Below are positions 23,491 to 33,900 of a stretch of 64,000 bases of DNA, in pieces (position 1 is the first letter of the stretch; each line of letters opens with the position of its first letter). Below the pieces are notes generated by a model. That model saw nothing but the letters and a program-made list of their open reading frames with translations, did not search any database and was not told where the DNA came from. The position numbers were made by a program, and so were the translations under genes. Source of the stretch: Prototheca cutis (taxonomy: Eukaryota; Chlorophyta; Trebouxiophyceae; Chlorellales; Chlorellaceae); the NCBI GenBank assembly GCA_002897115.2, contig BCIH01000004.1:1055825-1119824 (forward strand). The letters are read 5' to 3'.

Positions 23491-26225
23491 ATGGCAATGG
23501 CTGCTCAAACGTGCAGGCCATCCATGAGCCAGGCCACTGCACGGCTGGCGACACCTTTGCAACAGGACAGGCGTGTGGCGACAGCTGATGCCCAACCCGT
23601 GCTTTCGACAGCCAGGCAGGCGCCTTCATCTCACCAGGATGATGTGCCCCAAATGCTGTCAGCAGCTCAGGGCAGCGTGGTTCCGACACGGCCCAGTGCC
23701 CATGAAGGTCTGGCAGCACAACAGCGCCCCGTTTCCGTGCTGGCACCGGGCACCGCAAAGAGCAGCACCTTTCGAGCCGTGTCCAGGCGCCACGGTGTCG
23801 AGGAGGGGTCCTTGGGAACGATAAAGGCTGTGGCTTCCGGGTCGGGGTCTGTCCACGTCCACTCACAGCTCACTGCACGAGCAGAGCACACCTTCGTGCT
23901 GGACACGCTGCTCCGCCAGGCCCTGCGAACAAGCGCCTGGAACGAACTGAGGCGCGTCGGGCAATTCTTTTCTTGCTGAATGACATTGAGCATGGCGATG
24001 GGGAAGAGACTGTGATGGAAAACAAAAACGTCTGCCTCTTCTGGGCTTGGGAACCGAGAGTTTACACATGCGGTTGGCTGGCCTGTTTCTGAAGGCCCGG
24101 GGGAATCCAGGCCCCAACTGCCAGTTGTCCAAAGGAGGAGCTCCTAGAACAGAACAATTCTCCAGCCACTGCAGGTCTCTGATCATGAAACCAGGTCCAC
24201 TGTCGGGCACGCTGCAGTGCCGGGTGCAACGCCGCAAGGGGGGCCTCTTCCGTCCCGACATGGTGCGTGGCCTGGAGCATGTGACCCAGGGTGTTTTGAT
24301 TGATCGAAGCAGGATGGCAGGGAAGGATGAGAGGTCGCCTAGTCGTGGAACTGTTGCACTACAGGCTGAGGGCAGATGCCGGCGCGGACAAGGAAACTGT
24401 TCCCAGTCTACTGCGACAGTACGATCGATCTAAGAACGCCCCTGCCCACATCAAATGGCACGCAGTATTCCCTGTACCTGGAGGCTCCAGGGGAGGATGA
24501 GGATGCTGGGCAGGCCCTCCTGACGGCATTCAAGCAAAAGGGCAGGACCGGGCAGGTCAAGCATTTGATTACGGTGCGATGATGAGGGGATGCAGGGGAC
24601 TCTTTTTGCGGGCGTCGTCGTGCATGAGCGTGCACATGAAGCTACAGGCAGAGTGCCAGTCAGGCCTACAACCACCAAACATCAATGAAGCAGACATCAA
24701 CTCAGGAAAAGCTCATGCATGGATCTTCCACACACACCCTTTTTTTTGTCAACAAGCAGTTGGGAGCTGGTGACAGTCGTGAGGGTGGTCCCTGGTCATG
24801 CGGAAGGCTGCTTTCCAGCTTTCTCTGCACGGAATTCACGCTGCTCAGCGACAGTAAGCCTCGGGGGTATGGTGCACGTGTTCATGGAAGAAGCTGGCTC
24901 GGCCTAACTGAGCAAGCACTTGGAATGTGTGTGGCTCGCCTAACCCAACCCTCTGAAAAAATCACATTCAGGTGGGGCCGAGCTGGGCGCTGCGGGATAC
25001 ACAAGGAGCAGCCAGAGCAGCACAGGACCCAGAGAGGTGACTGGGGTTTGGGGGCAGCACTTCTTGCGGTAGCCGGGAACCGGTTGGATAACAACAGCCT
25101 TGGTGCTGCAAATCTCTGGACCAGGGATGCAAGGACGCAAAAAAGGAGATGCATGCAAGCTCGGAAGCAATTTCCTTTTCCTGGGGTGCAGATGAGCGTG
25201 CTGGTGCCCATGCTGCATCCAAAGACGGAACTGCCGATGGCCCAGCACACTGACCGGGAGGGTGTGGAGCCCCTTGCATCACAGTGAGATTTGGGGGTTG
25301 ATGCACATGAGAATCTTGCCAGTGGTGCAGCATGCATCATGATGGCACAGATGCCCCAGGTGGATCTGTCGATTTTGGCTGCACAAACTGCATCCTTTTG
25401 TCAACACCGGCAGTACCCTGTCGGTCCCTGTCTCCAGGTTGAGGCACGTGACTGGCAATCCGGCACTGCAGAAGAAGGCCCTCATAAACCTGGTCAACAA
25501 GATGCCCAAGTGGAATGATATGCTCCAGGTACAGTCTGTTTTAAAGGAATGGGCGCTGTCCCAGGGGAAAGAGAACAGCGGCGCACAGCTGTGCGATGCA
25601 GTTGGCGCTCCTATGGAGTGCCCGGCCAAGGTTGTCCTTCCAAACCCCGCTTTCAATGCAACATTAACCAGGCATACTGCTTGAATTTTGGAGGCCGGGT
25701 GACTCAAGCAAGCATCAAAAACTTCCAGTTGGCAACCCCGGAGAGCCAGGTATGTGCGGGTACATCGTGCAGAATGTGATTGTGCCTCAAGGGATTGGAG
25801 GGGTTACGTTGTGGTGATACTTTGGCAAGGCATACAAGCTCCGACTCCTCCATCCAGCGCATCCTCGTTCCCGCAGAATCGAACGGTCCTGCAGTTTGGA
25901 AGGGTTGGCGTCGACTGCTTCACCATGGATGTTGCCTATCCACTCAACATTCTCCAGGTTGGTGGCGGACAGACGGACCCGGGGGAGTACACCACGAGTC
26001 ACAAAGCATCCTCAGACCAGGGTGTTGGGCCATGATGTGATCAAGTTTTGCCTGCATGTCGACGGTGGTGGGGGAAAGGGCAGCAGCATGTGCGCACCCC
26101 CCATGAAAGAGAAGCCCATGCCCCGACCGCCAACCAGGCCGCTGACCCGGTCCATTCAAACGATTGACTTTCAGGGCTTTGGTATCTGTCTCACAGCCTT
26201 TGAAGCACGTCAGCGAAGTGAGTGA
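23491..26225 (+). CDS. Tubby-like protein (Tubby C-terminal domain)
   Basis: Tubby domains bind phosphoinositides and tether proteins at membranes or cilia. The domain is spread over many small exons that join in phase: 24195-24290, 24407-24573, 24760-24853, 24972-25036, 25192-25283, 25438-25528, 25672-25749, 25877-25957 and 26175-26225. Diagnostic pieces are GTQYSLYLEAP, GRLLSSFLCTEFTLL (a divergent SNFLGTxF), STGPRE, MSVLVPMLH, LVNKMPKWNDMLQ, AYCLNFGGRVTQASIKNFQL, VLQFGRVGVDCFTMDVAYPL and the terminal GFGICLTAFEARQR. The N-terminal exon from the ATG at 23491 is low-complexity; it can splice at 23794 in phase, but this junction is uncertain. No F-box was seen, unlike many plant Tubby proteins. 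Confidence 0.85.
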
Positions 26226-26806
26226 AGTGTCCACCACGTCCACCGCATGGAGACCCAGACGCACCTGCGCATTGCATGCATGCGACTGAACATCTGCTGG
26301 AAAGGTTTTGAACAAAACGCTCCGGGTACTGAGCTTGAAGCATTGCTCATTATGCTTCCCCTTGATCCACCAACAATGCAAAAGGAGTGGGGATGGGTTT
26401 TTTACAATTCCAAGTGCTATGAATGGACGAATATACAGTGACGGCAGAAAATGATGAAACCTTGTCGAGATCCATCGACTCCCACCTGCGCAGCAAGGGC
26501 ATGTCTCTCGAAATGCCTGTTGGACCGCATTCCCTGGCCGCGTCGCTAAGAGGATGGGTTGGGTTCCTTCTTGGCAGGACAGGTCGTGCAAGGAGAAAGG
26601 TCCCGGGAATTGACCCCTGGCACGACACCAGGTTTCCCGAGGCGGTTGGCCAGTGGGAGCCCGGTACAACATAGGGGGATCCCCGCGAACCCATCTATTT
26701 CAGGCACCCATTACAATAACGGGTGCAAAGCGAATGGCCCGCAACTTTTGGGGTAGCGGGCGGGAGGCGCCCAGGGGCGCCATGACGACCGTCAAGGCGT
26801 CAGTGC

Positions 26807-29272
26807 GTGCGACCTGCCAGCGCAGGTTCCATGGTCTTCTGGACGAATAGGAGAGCCAGGTCGACATCAGCTCGTGAGTTCCCGTTCTGGAAGGCGGTGC
26901 TGTCCCGTGCGCGCGTTGGCATTCTAACGGTCCCCCAACTGAAGGTGGGAGACCTCACGCCGGCCTGCCCAATCCCTCCGCCCATTGTTACAGCAGGCAG
27001 GATTGCGAGGTCGATGGACCGCGACTTTTGGGGCCGCGGGCGGGAGGCGCTCAAGGGCGTCTTTACGGCCGCCAAGGCGTCGGTGCTGGCCACCTGGAAG
27101 CTCATGTTCCATCGTCCTCAGGAGCAGTATGTCCAAAAGATGCACCCCGTGAAGCAGCATGCCTCGTTCTTCGCTGCACTCGTGTTGCTGGAGGAGGACG
27201 AGGCGGGCAGTGCGGACTTTGCAACGCGGTTCATCTGTCCCAGGTTCTTTTCCGAGGCCTTCCTACACATGGTCAGCTACCATAGGAGGAAAACAAGCAA
27301 CGACGAAACGACGTTCTTCCGTGCCCGATTCCAGAGGTCCTGGCCCATGTTCCAGCAGGCGACTGCGTACGAGCGGCGGCAGTTCTACCACGCACCGAAC
27401 CAGGTGACTGATTGAGTTGTGGTTGCATGTGTTGCTTGCATCGCGGGCTGAATGCAGGATTGTCTATGATGGGTTGGCACGCAATGGCCCAGACCACGTG
27501 GTGGACGAGCCGGGTGCTCCTTGACGTGCAGGATGCCAAGTACTGGGGAGAAGCCCAGTGCGCGGCGGTGGAGGCCAACGTTCGCAAGCACTTTGGNGAG
27601 CACGTGCGGGGCACCATGAACCTGATCCTCAACGTCAAGGACCGCCGGAAGGAGNTGGATGCNCGGGCNCGCAGGGAGNNNTGGGATCGCAAGAGNCGCN
27701 NCGAGACGCGCGAGCGGGAGGTCAACGGCCCCGCGAGACGCATCAAGGAGGCGCTCGGGCGCCTGGAGGCGGCCNTGGAGGGAATGGACGCCACGCAGCA
27801 GGCAAAGTACGACCGGCTGCTGCAGCTCTTGCGCAACGCCTATCCCCCGGGGTACCGCTTCGAAGAGGGCACCTTTTACTACGACTCCAAGGCCAACCCG
27901 AGGGAGCACGTTCGAGCGATGATCACGATGTCCCGCTTCCGCATCGAGGAGGGAATGCGCACGTTCCGGGCGATCCCCATGCACACTTCGCATGTGCCTG
28001 GGGCGGTGCAGATGGACAACTTGATCGTTGCAAAGCAGTTCCTGAAGGACGACAAGCTTGGCTCATTCGCGGCCAACTTGGCGTTCATCTGGGGAACACT
28101 GCTGATGCCAGGTCGCCGCGAGATCAAGGACGTCAGTGGAAACAAGTTCCAGGGAGTCGTAAGCTCTGACGGCATCAGCTGCAGTTTCATCAAGAAGCCA
28201 CCGGGCCAGACTCGCTGGGCCTGCCATTCTGGCGGCAACGGCGCTGGCAGTGGTGGCGGCGACGGCGGCGGCGCTGGTGGCGGCCGCGGCAGAGGCGGCG
28301 GCGGCAGAGGCGGTCGCGGCAGAGGCCACCGCCGCGCTGGTGGCGGCGGCGCTGGCGGCGAGGGCCGCGGTGACATGGNTGACGAAGGCGGCAGCCGCCG
28401 CGCGCCGCCTGCGAAACGGAAGTTCCCTGGCGATGGCGGGGACAACAGCAATGACAACGAGGACGGCGGCGGCAGCACCCGCGCCGCGCGAGTCGAGGCA
28501 GAGGGAGCGACCGGCTCCCGCGTGGTTCGTGGCAGGGCCGCCAGCATTGCTGCTGGCACCGCCGCTAGCGCGGAGTCGGACGGCATTGACGCCCCTCAGC
28601 AGGACCGCGCGGGCGTGCAGCAGCCGGCCGCACGACGCAGAGTCGTGAAGCGCCGAGGCCTCGAGGGCCTGCGCTACGTCGATGACCTCAGCCCCGAGGA
28701 GCTAGAGCAGCTCGGCAAGTGTGTGTTCATNNNNNNNNNNNNNNNNNNNNNNNNNCGTCGTGCTCATCGACGAGTTCCGCACCTCCAAGCGCTGCCCGGC
28801 CTGCGAACACGAGGAGTGCACGGTGGAGACGTTCCTCCGCGTGCCCAACCCACGCCCCTACCGCAGGGAGCAGNCGCCCGAGGTGGTGTGCCACGGGCTG
28901 CTGCGCTGCACCAACGAGAAGTGCCGGCCCCCGAACGGCGAGCATCGTCTCTGGAACAGAGACTTGATGGCGTGTCTGAACATGAGGCACATCGTGGAGC
29001 ACCTGCGGAAGACCGGCAAGCGGCCTCAGCGCTTGCAGCGCCGCAGCGCTGCAGTAAAATCCATCCTGGGAGGTTATAGCCTTCCAACGGGGGTGGGAAC
29101 TCCCGGGGCTCCTTCCCTTCCCCGGAAAGGGAAAGCAGCCCCGGGGGTCGAAACCCTGGGGGCTCCCTTCCCGGGGCAACGAGCTCTGGGCTCCTTGGCC
29201 CGGGAAGGGAAAGCAGTCCCGGAGGTGGTCCATCATGGGGATGGTCCACCTTCCTATTGCCCTGCAGAGTGA
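26807..29272 (+). CDS. Fanzor (eukaryotic TnpB-like) putative RNA-guided nuclease, gap in catalytic core
   Basis: Predicted OMEGA-type nuclease guided by an RNA made from the element's own 3' end. Exons 26807-27403 and 27493-29272 join in phase 0; the first has no secure ATG. Seen in order: helical N-terminal region (REALKGVFTAAKASVLATWK), basic coiled linker, the Fanzor-like FQGVVSSDGISCSF, a Gly/Arg-rich insert at about 28220-28380, then LRYVDDLSPEELEQLGKCVF just before a 25-N gap. After the gap, in another frame, come DEFRTSKRCPAC and LLRCTNEKC (zinc ribbon) and RuvC-III WNRDLMACLNM. The RuvC-I Asp and RuvC-II Glu normally lie between these blocks, so the gap must hide more sequence than 25 bases. 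The stop is at 29272. Activity cannot be judged. Confidence 0.8.
28731..28755. other. Assembly gap (25 N) within Fanzor copy 1
   Basis: Twenty-five N between the region before RuvC-I and the zinc ribbon. The reading frame changes across it, so its true length is not 25. Confidence 0.95.
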
Positions 29273-29366
29273 AAATTTTCGGCCATCAGTGATGCCCAGC
29301 AACCCCCGGGGTGATGTGACGCTGTTGCTGGCTGAGCTGGTTGCATTATTTTTGCCCTGCATGGTA
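29080..29366 (+). ncRNA. Candidate guide-RNA (omega RNA) scaffold region
   Basis: Inference. The segment from the end of the nuclease domain to the right terminal repeat is conserved in copy 2 where that copy is readable. It contains repeated GGGAAAGCAG-type boxes flanked by CCCGGG runs at 29093-29222 and a hairpin at 29224-29250 (GGTGGTCCATC, 5-nt loop, GATGGTCCACC; one mismatch). TnpB and Fanzor guide RNAs usually come from this position and end at the element boundary, which here would be GTAC at 29367. It overlaps the last ~190 bases of the reading frame. Confidence 0.4.
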
Positions 29367-29548
29367 CATCCCCATGAGGAGGGTGCAGATGGTCTCCGCA
29401 CCAGGCCAATCACAAGGAAAAATTCACCCCCGCGAGGAGGAATCCTGTCCGAAGCGCATCCCGGCGCGGAAGGTTGAAGGTCCGTTCTGCAGCCCGTGCG
29501 AGCCCTCTTTCACATAATATTGAACCTGCACTCTTTTGAGTTGCAAGC

Positions 29549-30185
29549 ATGCCGAAGAACAAAGGTATGAGGGGAGGCGCGGGCCGGCTTCGCTTCGCTC
29601 GCCTGCGCGAATGGCCACTGGGGTCCGTGCCCGACGACGGAGGCGCAGCGCCCGTGATGAGCTGGTTCTCCCTCCCGTACGCTTTACAGGAAAGGGAGGA
29701 AAGAATAGGCGGAGAGGAAAGAACGAGAGCGAGGAGAAGCGGGAGCTCATTTTCAAGGAGGATGGCCAGGGTGCGTGGGGTTGCTGCAGGCCTGGTGCGG
29801 GGGCCCTGGTCATGCTGTGTGGCTGTGCGCGACTGTTTTGACACCCTTGCATTGCGCAGAGTACGCCCAAGTGCTGCGCATGCTTGGCAACGGCCGCCTG
29901 GAGGCCTACTGCATGGACGGCGTGAAGCGGCTGTGCCACATCCGCGGCAAGATGAGGAAGAAGGTGTGGGTCAACGCCGGCGACGTCGTGCTGGTGGGCC
30001 TGCGTGACTACCAGGACGAGAAGGCTGATGTCATCCTCAAATACATGGCCGACGAGGCACGGTCGCTCAAGGCCTACGGCGAGCTCCCCGACTCCATCCG
30101 CGTCAACGACACAGACACTTTTGCCGACGAGGAGGCCGGAGAGAACGACGACTACATTGACTTTGATGACATCTCCGAGATCTGA
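29549..30185 (+). CDS. EIF1A: Translation initiation factor eIF1A
   Basis: eIF1A binds the 40S A site and promotes scanning and start-codon choice. Exons 29549-29564, 29690-29770 and 29860-30185 join in phase to give 140 aa, close to the family norm. The basic N-terminal tail [17 protein letters not shown] is followed by the OB fold ([37 protein letters not shown]) and the acidic tail ending [14 protein letters not shown]. The gene starts only about 180 bp after the right end of Fanzor element copy 1, so the element may lie within its promoter. Confidence 0.97.
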
Positions 30186-30905
30186 GGTGGCGTGCACAAG
30201 TCAGGTGGCCGGCGTAGACCTGGCGGCAGATGTGCTCGCGCAGCAGGCGCCGTGCAGGCATGTACGCCCGGTCTGGCTGCATGCGCCGCGGCGCTCTGGG
30301 CCGTGCCGTCCACACACGCGCTCTCTCTCTGTCTCTCTTTCCCCCTGCGCACACAAGGGGATCCATCCCTGGATCCATGCATCCTCCGAGTGTCTTGCCT
30401 ACGCGTGTCCTGCCCCGTGCCGGCTGAGAAGAAATGGCTGGTGGTCCTCTGCTTGTTTGCATGCCATGCATGTGACCAGCATGCGACACCCGCCCAGGCA
30501 AGGGGGCCTTCTGGGTTTTCTCAAGGGAGCAGCACCAGGAGTGGTGTCTCGAGATTCTGGTACGGCATGAATGAGGCAGGCCTGAAGAACAAGGGACTGC
30601 CACCAAGCTGCTCTCCCTGCCAAAGGAAAAGTGCAAGGGCCTCCGCTGCAAGCCCAAGGGCAGAGAGCGCTGCAAGGCGGTGGAATCAGATGTGCAGCGC
30701 GGCAAGGGGGCCTAAGCATGAAATCAGTCGGTCAATCGTGTGTTCGCTCGTCAAAAGTCATTCGGAGTCGGTTTGGTGGGTCAGGAGCGTGGCAGTCAGC
30801 ATGTCTCATGTGGTGGTGGGAGAAAGGTGCTGATGGCGGGGCGGTGGAGGGCACCAGAGCCTGACCACTGCTGGCCAGGGTCCAACAAGTCGCGTGACCA
30901 TTCGA
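30186..30905. other. Convergent 3' region between eIF1A and SANT/winged-helix gene A
   Basis: About 0.7 kb with both 3' UTRs. Open frames here look like chance frames in GC-rich DNA; no gene supported. Confidence 0.6.
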
Positions 30906-33900
30906 TCACCGCTGCTGCTGGGGTGGGGGTTGGTGCGTGTCCTGGGCCCCGGTGGCGGTGCCAGCGTCACCTGCGCCCAGCTGCCCCGGCACACCAGGGC
31001 CGCTGGGCATCGCGCCGACCTGGAGCACGGAGAGGTCGGCGGGCCCAAAGCCTCCCACGGGTGCTCCCCCTGGCGCGGCGCCGTAGTAGCCGTACTGGGC
31101 TGCGGCGGCCGCAGCGGCTGCGGCGGCTGCAGCGGCGGCTGCGGCCTGTTGGTCGTCGGCCGGCGCGTAGCCGCCCGCAGCGCCCGGCGCGCCGGCACCA
31201 CCGTGCCCGGCAAAATGCGCATAAACCATGGGGTACAAGCCGCCCGCGCCGCCATCCAGGTGGATGCCCAGCTGCGCCGCGGCCGCCGCGGCATCTGTGG
31301 CCGGGCCGGGGCCCGTGGGGCTTTGACCCGGGGCAGCGGAACCAGGGCCTTGCGCCGCACTCCCGGGCGCACCCGCACCGCCCCCAGTCCCGCCGAGCAG
31401 CATGGCCGGGTGGTAGCCGCCGGCGGCCAGTTGCGCGCCGATGAGCGTGGACATCTGTTCCGGGGTCAGCCCGCCCTCGCCCCCCATCATGGCCAGCAGC
31501 GGGACTTGCAGCTCGGGGGGCAGCATGTCGGCCATGCCGCCGGCCTGCGGTGAAACGTCCCCTGCCTCGCCCAGCTCGCCCAGGTGGTCTGGCGGACGGT
31601 ACACTGCCGTACTCGCATCAACGGCGTCGCTGCGGTGCATGCCTGGTGCGGTGGCAGCAGCTTGATGCGACGGTTGCTGGGGGTGGTGGTGCGGGGCGTG
31701 ATGGACGGGCTGCGAGACGACCGTGTGCGCCAGACCCGCCTCCTCCCGCGGCCGCTTGCGGCCCTGGGCTGCGCTGGCATCCGGCGCGCCGGGCGCAGTC
31801 GCACCGCCCCGGCCCGCAGCAGCCAACTGCGCCAGCGCCGCGCGAGCGCCTTCCTCGGCCCGAGCCGCGTCCTCGCCGCCGCCCCGCGCAACGTGGTGCG
31901 ATGCCGGTGGAGGAGCCGGGGTCGTGCCCAGGTGATGGTGGTGGTGATGGGACGCATGGAGCTGCGGGTCGGTCCCCGGATCGGCCAGTGACGCGAGGCC
32001 CGCGGCGTGAAGCTGCTGCTGCGCCGCGCTTACACCTTGCTGCTGCTGGTGATGCTGGCCCTGCGTGGCCAGCATGGCGGCCGTGCCAGAGACATCGTCG
32101 TGCTGCGTCCCGGGCGTGCCAGCGTGCGCCGGGCCGCCGGCGGCCACCGCCGCGGCCATGGCCGCCGCGGCGCCGAGCAGGTGCGAGGGCAGGCCGCCCG
32201 CCGCCGCAGCTGCCGCGGCGGCCGCAGAAGCCGACGTCGCAGCCGCAGCCGCGGCGGCCGCCTTTTTCAGCTTGCGACGTTGCGCGCCCGACAAGGGCTT
32301 GTTGCGCTGGCGTGCGGCTTTCGCGCGCTGCGCCTCCTGTTCTTTGGCGAGCGCCGTGTCGTCCAGGCGCCAGACGACCTCCCCGTCCCGCACACCGCCC
32401 GTCTTGACAAACATGGGAAACGCGTTGAGCGCCGACCGCACGCCGTGCTTCCAGCGCTGCAATGTCTTTTTACCCGACACGATGGCCGTGTCCAGCTGGC
32501 GTGCAAACTGGGGGTTGGCCTGGATCATCGCGCAAATCTGGCCGCTCGTGCCGTCGTGCCCCGGCAGATGCATCAGTGCCCACACTGCCATCTCCTTATA
32601 ACTCGTGTCGTGCTTGGCCTTGTTGTGTTTTGTCTTCGTTTCTTTTTTTTTTGGGGGGGGGGGGGGGGGGATTGGAGATATCAGAGTTTGGGATGGTTTG
32701 ATTCTGCCGGGGTCAAATACAGGTCAGATGTCATGTCTGAGACCACCGCCTTTGCTTTGACCAAAACAAAGCCCATCAAACTGACAAGACTCGCGCTCTC
32801 CACCCCACCCCCGCCCACCCAACGCCGCCAGCCTCACCCATGCGGCCTGTATTTTTCACGTAAGAGTATTTGTAAGACACTGACTCGTAGGAGCGTCCAA
32901 AGTGGTGACCCAGCGCCCGCCATTCCACTTTATCGAGCTTCAAAACCCGTCGGCGATAGTCGGCGTCCTCGACGAGACGCAGCAGCTCTGCCACTTCGTC
33001 GCCGCCCCATTTCTTGCCATCGTTGCGGGGCAGGGCCGCGCCGCCTTCGCTGGCAGGGTAACTCGTGCCCTTCAAGTTGTCGTACTTGCGCTGTACCGAG
33101 CGCTTGCCCCGTCCCAGCCGCTTGGCAATCAAGTCCCAGTTCAGCTCCGTCGTCCCTGCAGGGAGGTGTTTCATTTCATTGTATTGTATTTGTCAGTGTG
33201 ATCAGGGCAACACAGCCAACAGCTTCAGAGCGGCCGGGGGCTGCCCCAAAGGGACCCAACCTGGCCCACATTCTTGAACGTGGCCCCCCTCCTAAAGTCA
33301 ACAACCAGAACGGCAAAACTTACCGAGTTCTTGCTGGCGGTAGGCCGGGTCAGAGGCAAGGAGCAAAAGCTCTTGCTGGTCGTTTTCGTTCCAAAATCGC
33401 CGGTCGTGCAGCGGCTGGGGCAGGCCCGCGTGTATCACCGTGCCGGGCTCGGCCGGCATGCCCTCCACGGGCAGCGCGCCCGCAAAAATGCCTACGCCTG
33501 CGGCCCCCGGCACAGCGTACTGCAACTGGTTGAGCACAGCGGTGTCCGAGTACCCTGGTCCGAGGGCCATGAGCCCCGCGCCTCCATCTCCGGGGTCGTA
33601 CATGCCAGGGTACGCCAGCGCAGCCTGCGCCGGGAAATTGGCCCCGAAATAAGCACTCAACGCCTCGGGTGTGACGGTCGTGGCCTGCTGCAGCGACATC
33701 AGGCCCGCGGCGTCCGCCCCAGCCGCTCCAAACGCCGCCATGTTGAGCGCCGCCGGGTCGTAAAATCCGGCAAGCATCTCGCCTGCCGAAGGCCCGCCAC
33801 TACCGCCAGGACCTGGCAGACCAAGAAACGGGCCGGCCACCGACGCCAAGCCCAGCGGCGCCGCGTTGGCCGCCGCCGTTGCCGTGCCACTCGCCTGCAC

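Larger units (their letters stand above)
26434..29366 (+). mobile_element. Fanzor-carrying transposable element, copy 1
   Basis: About 2.9 kb element nearly identical to copy 2 at 49307-51878, in the opposite orientation. The right end at 29350-29366 has the TTTTGCCCTGCATGG inverted-repeat end next to a TA. The left end near 26434 is degenerate (CAGTGACGGCAGAAAA), and similarity to copy 2 becomes clear at ATGATGAAACC (26451). Similarity stops sharply after GTAC at 29367. The element encodes one Fanzor-type protein and no other transposase. Scattered ambiguous bases (27598-27775, 28379, 28874) and a 25-N gap at 28731-28755 point to a multicopy family merged in assembly. Confidence 0.85.

Noticed and set aside
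26226..29366. Separate transposase gene within the element
   Set aside because: No DDE, tyrosine or serine recombinase motifs were seen; the only coding signal is the Fanzor-type protein.
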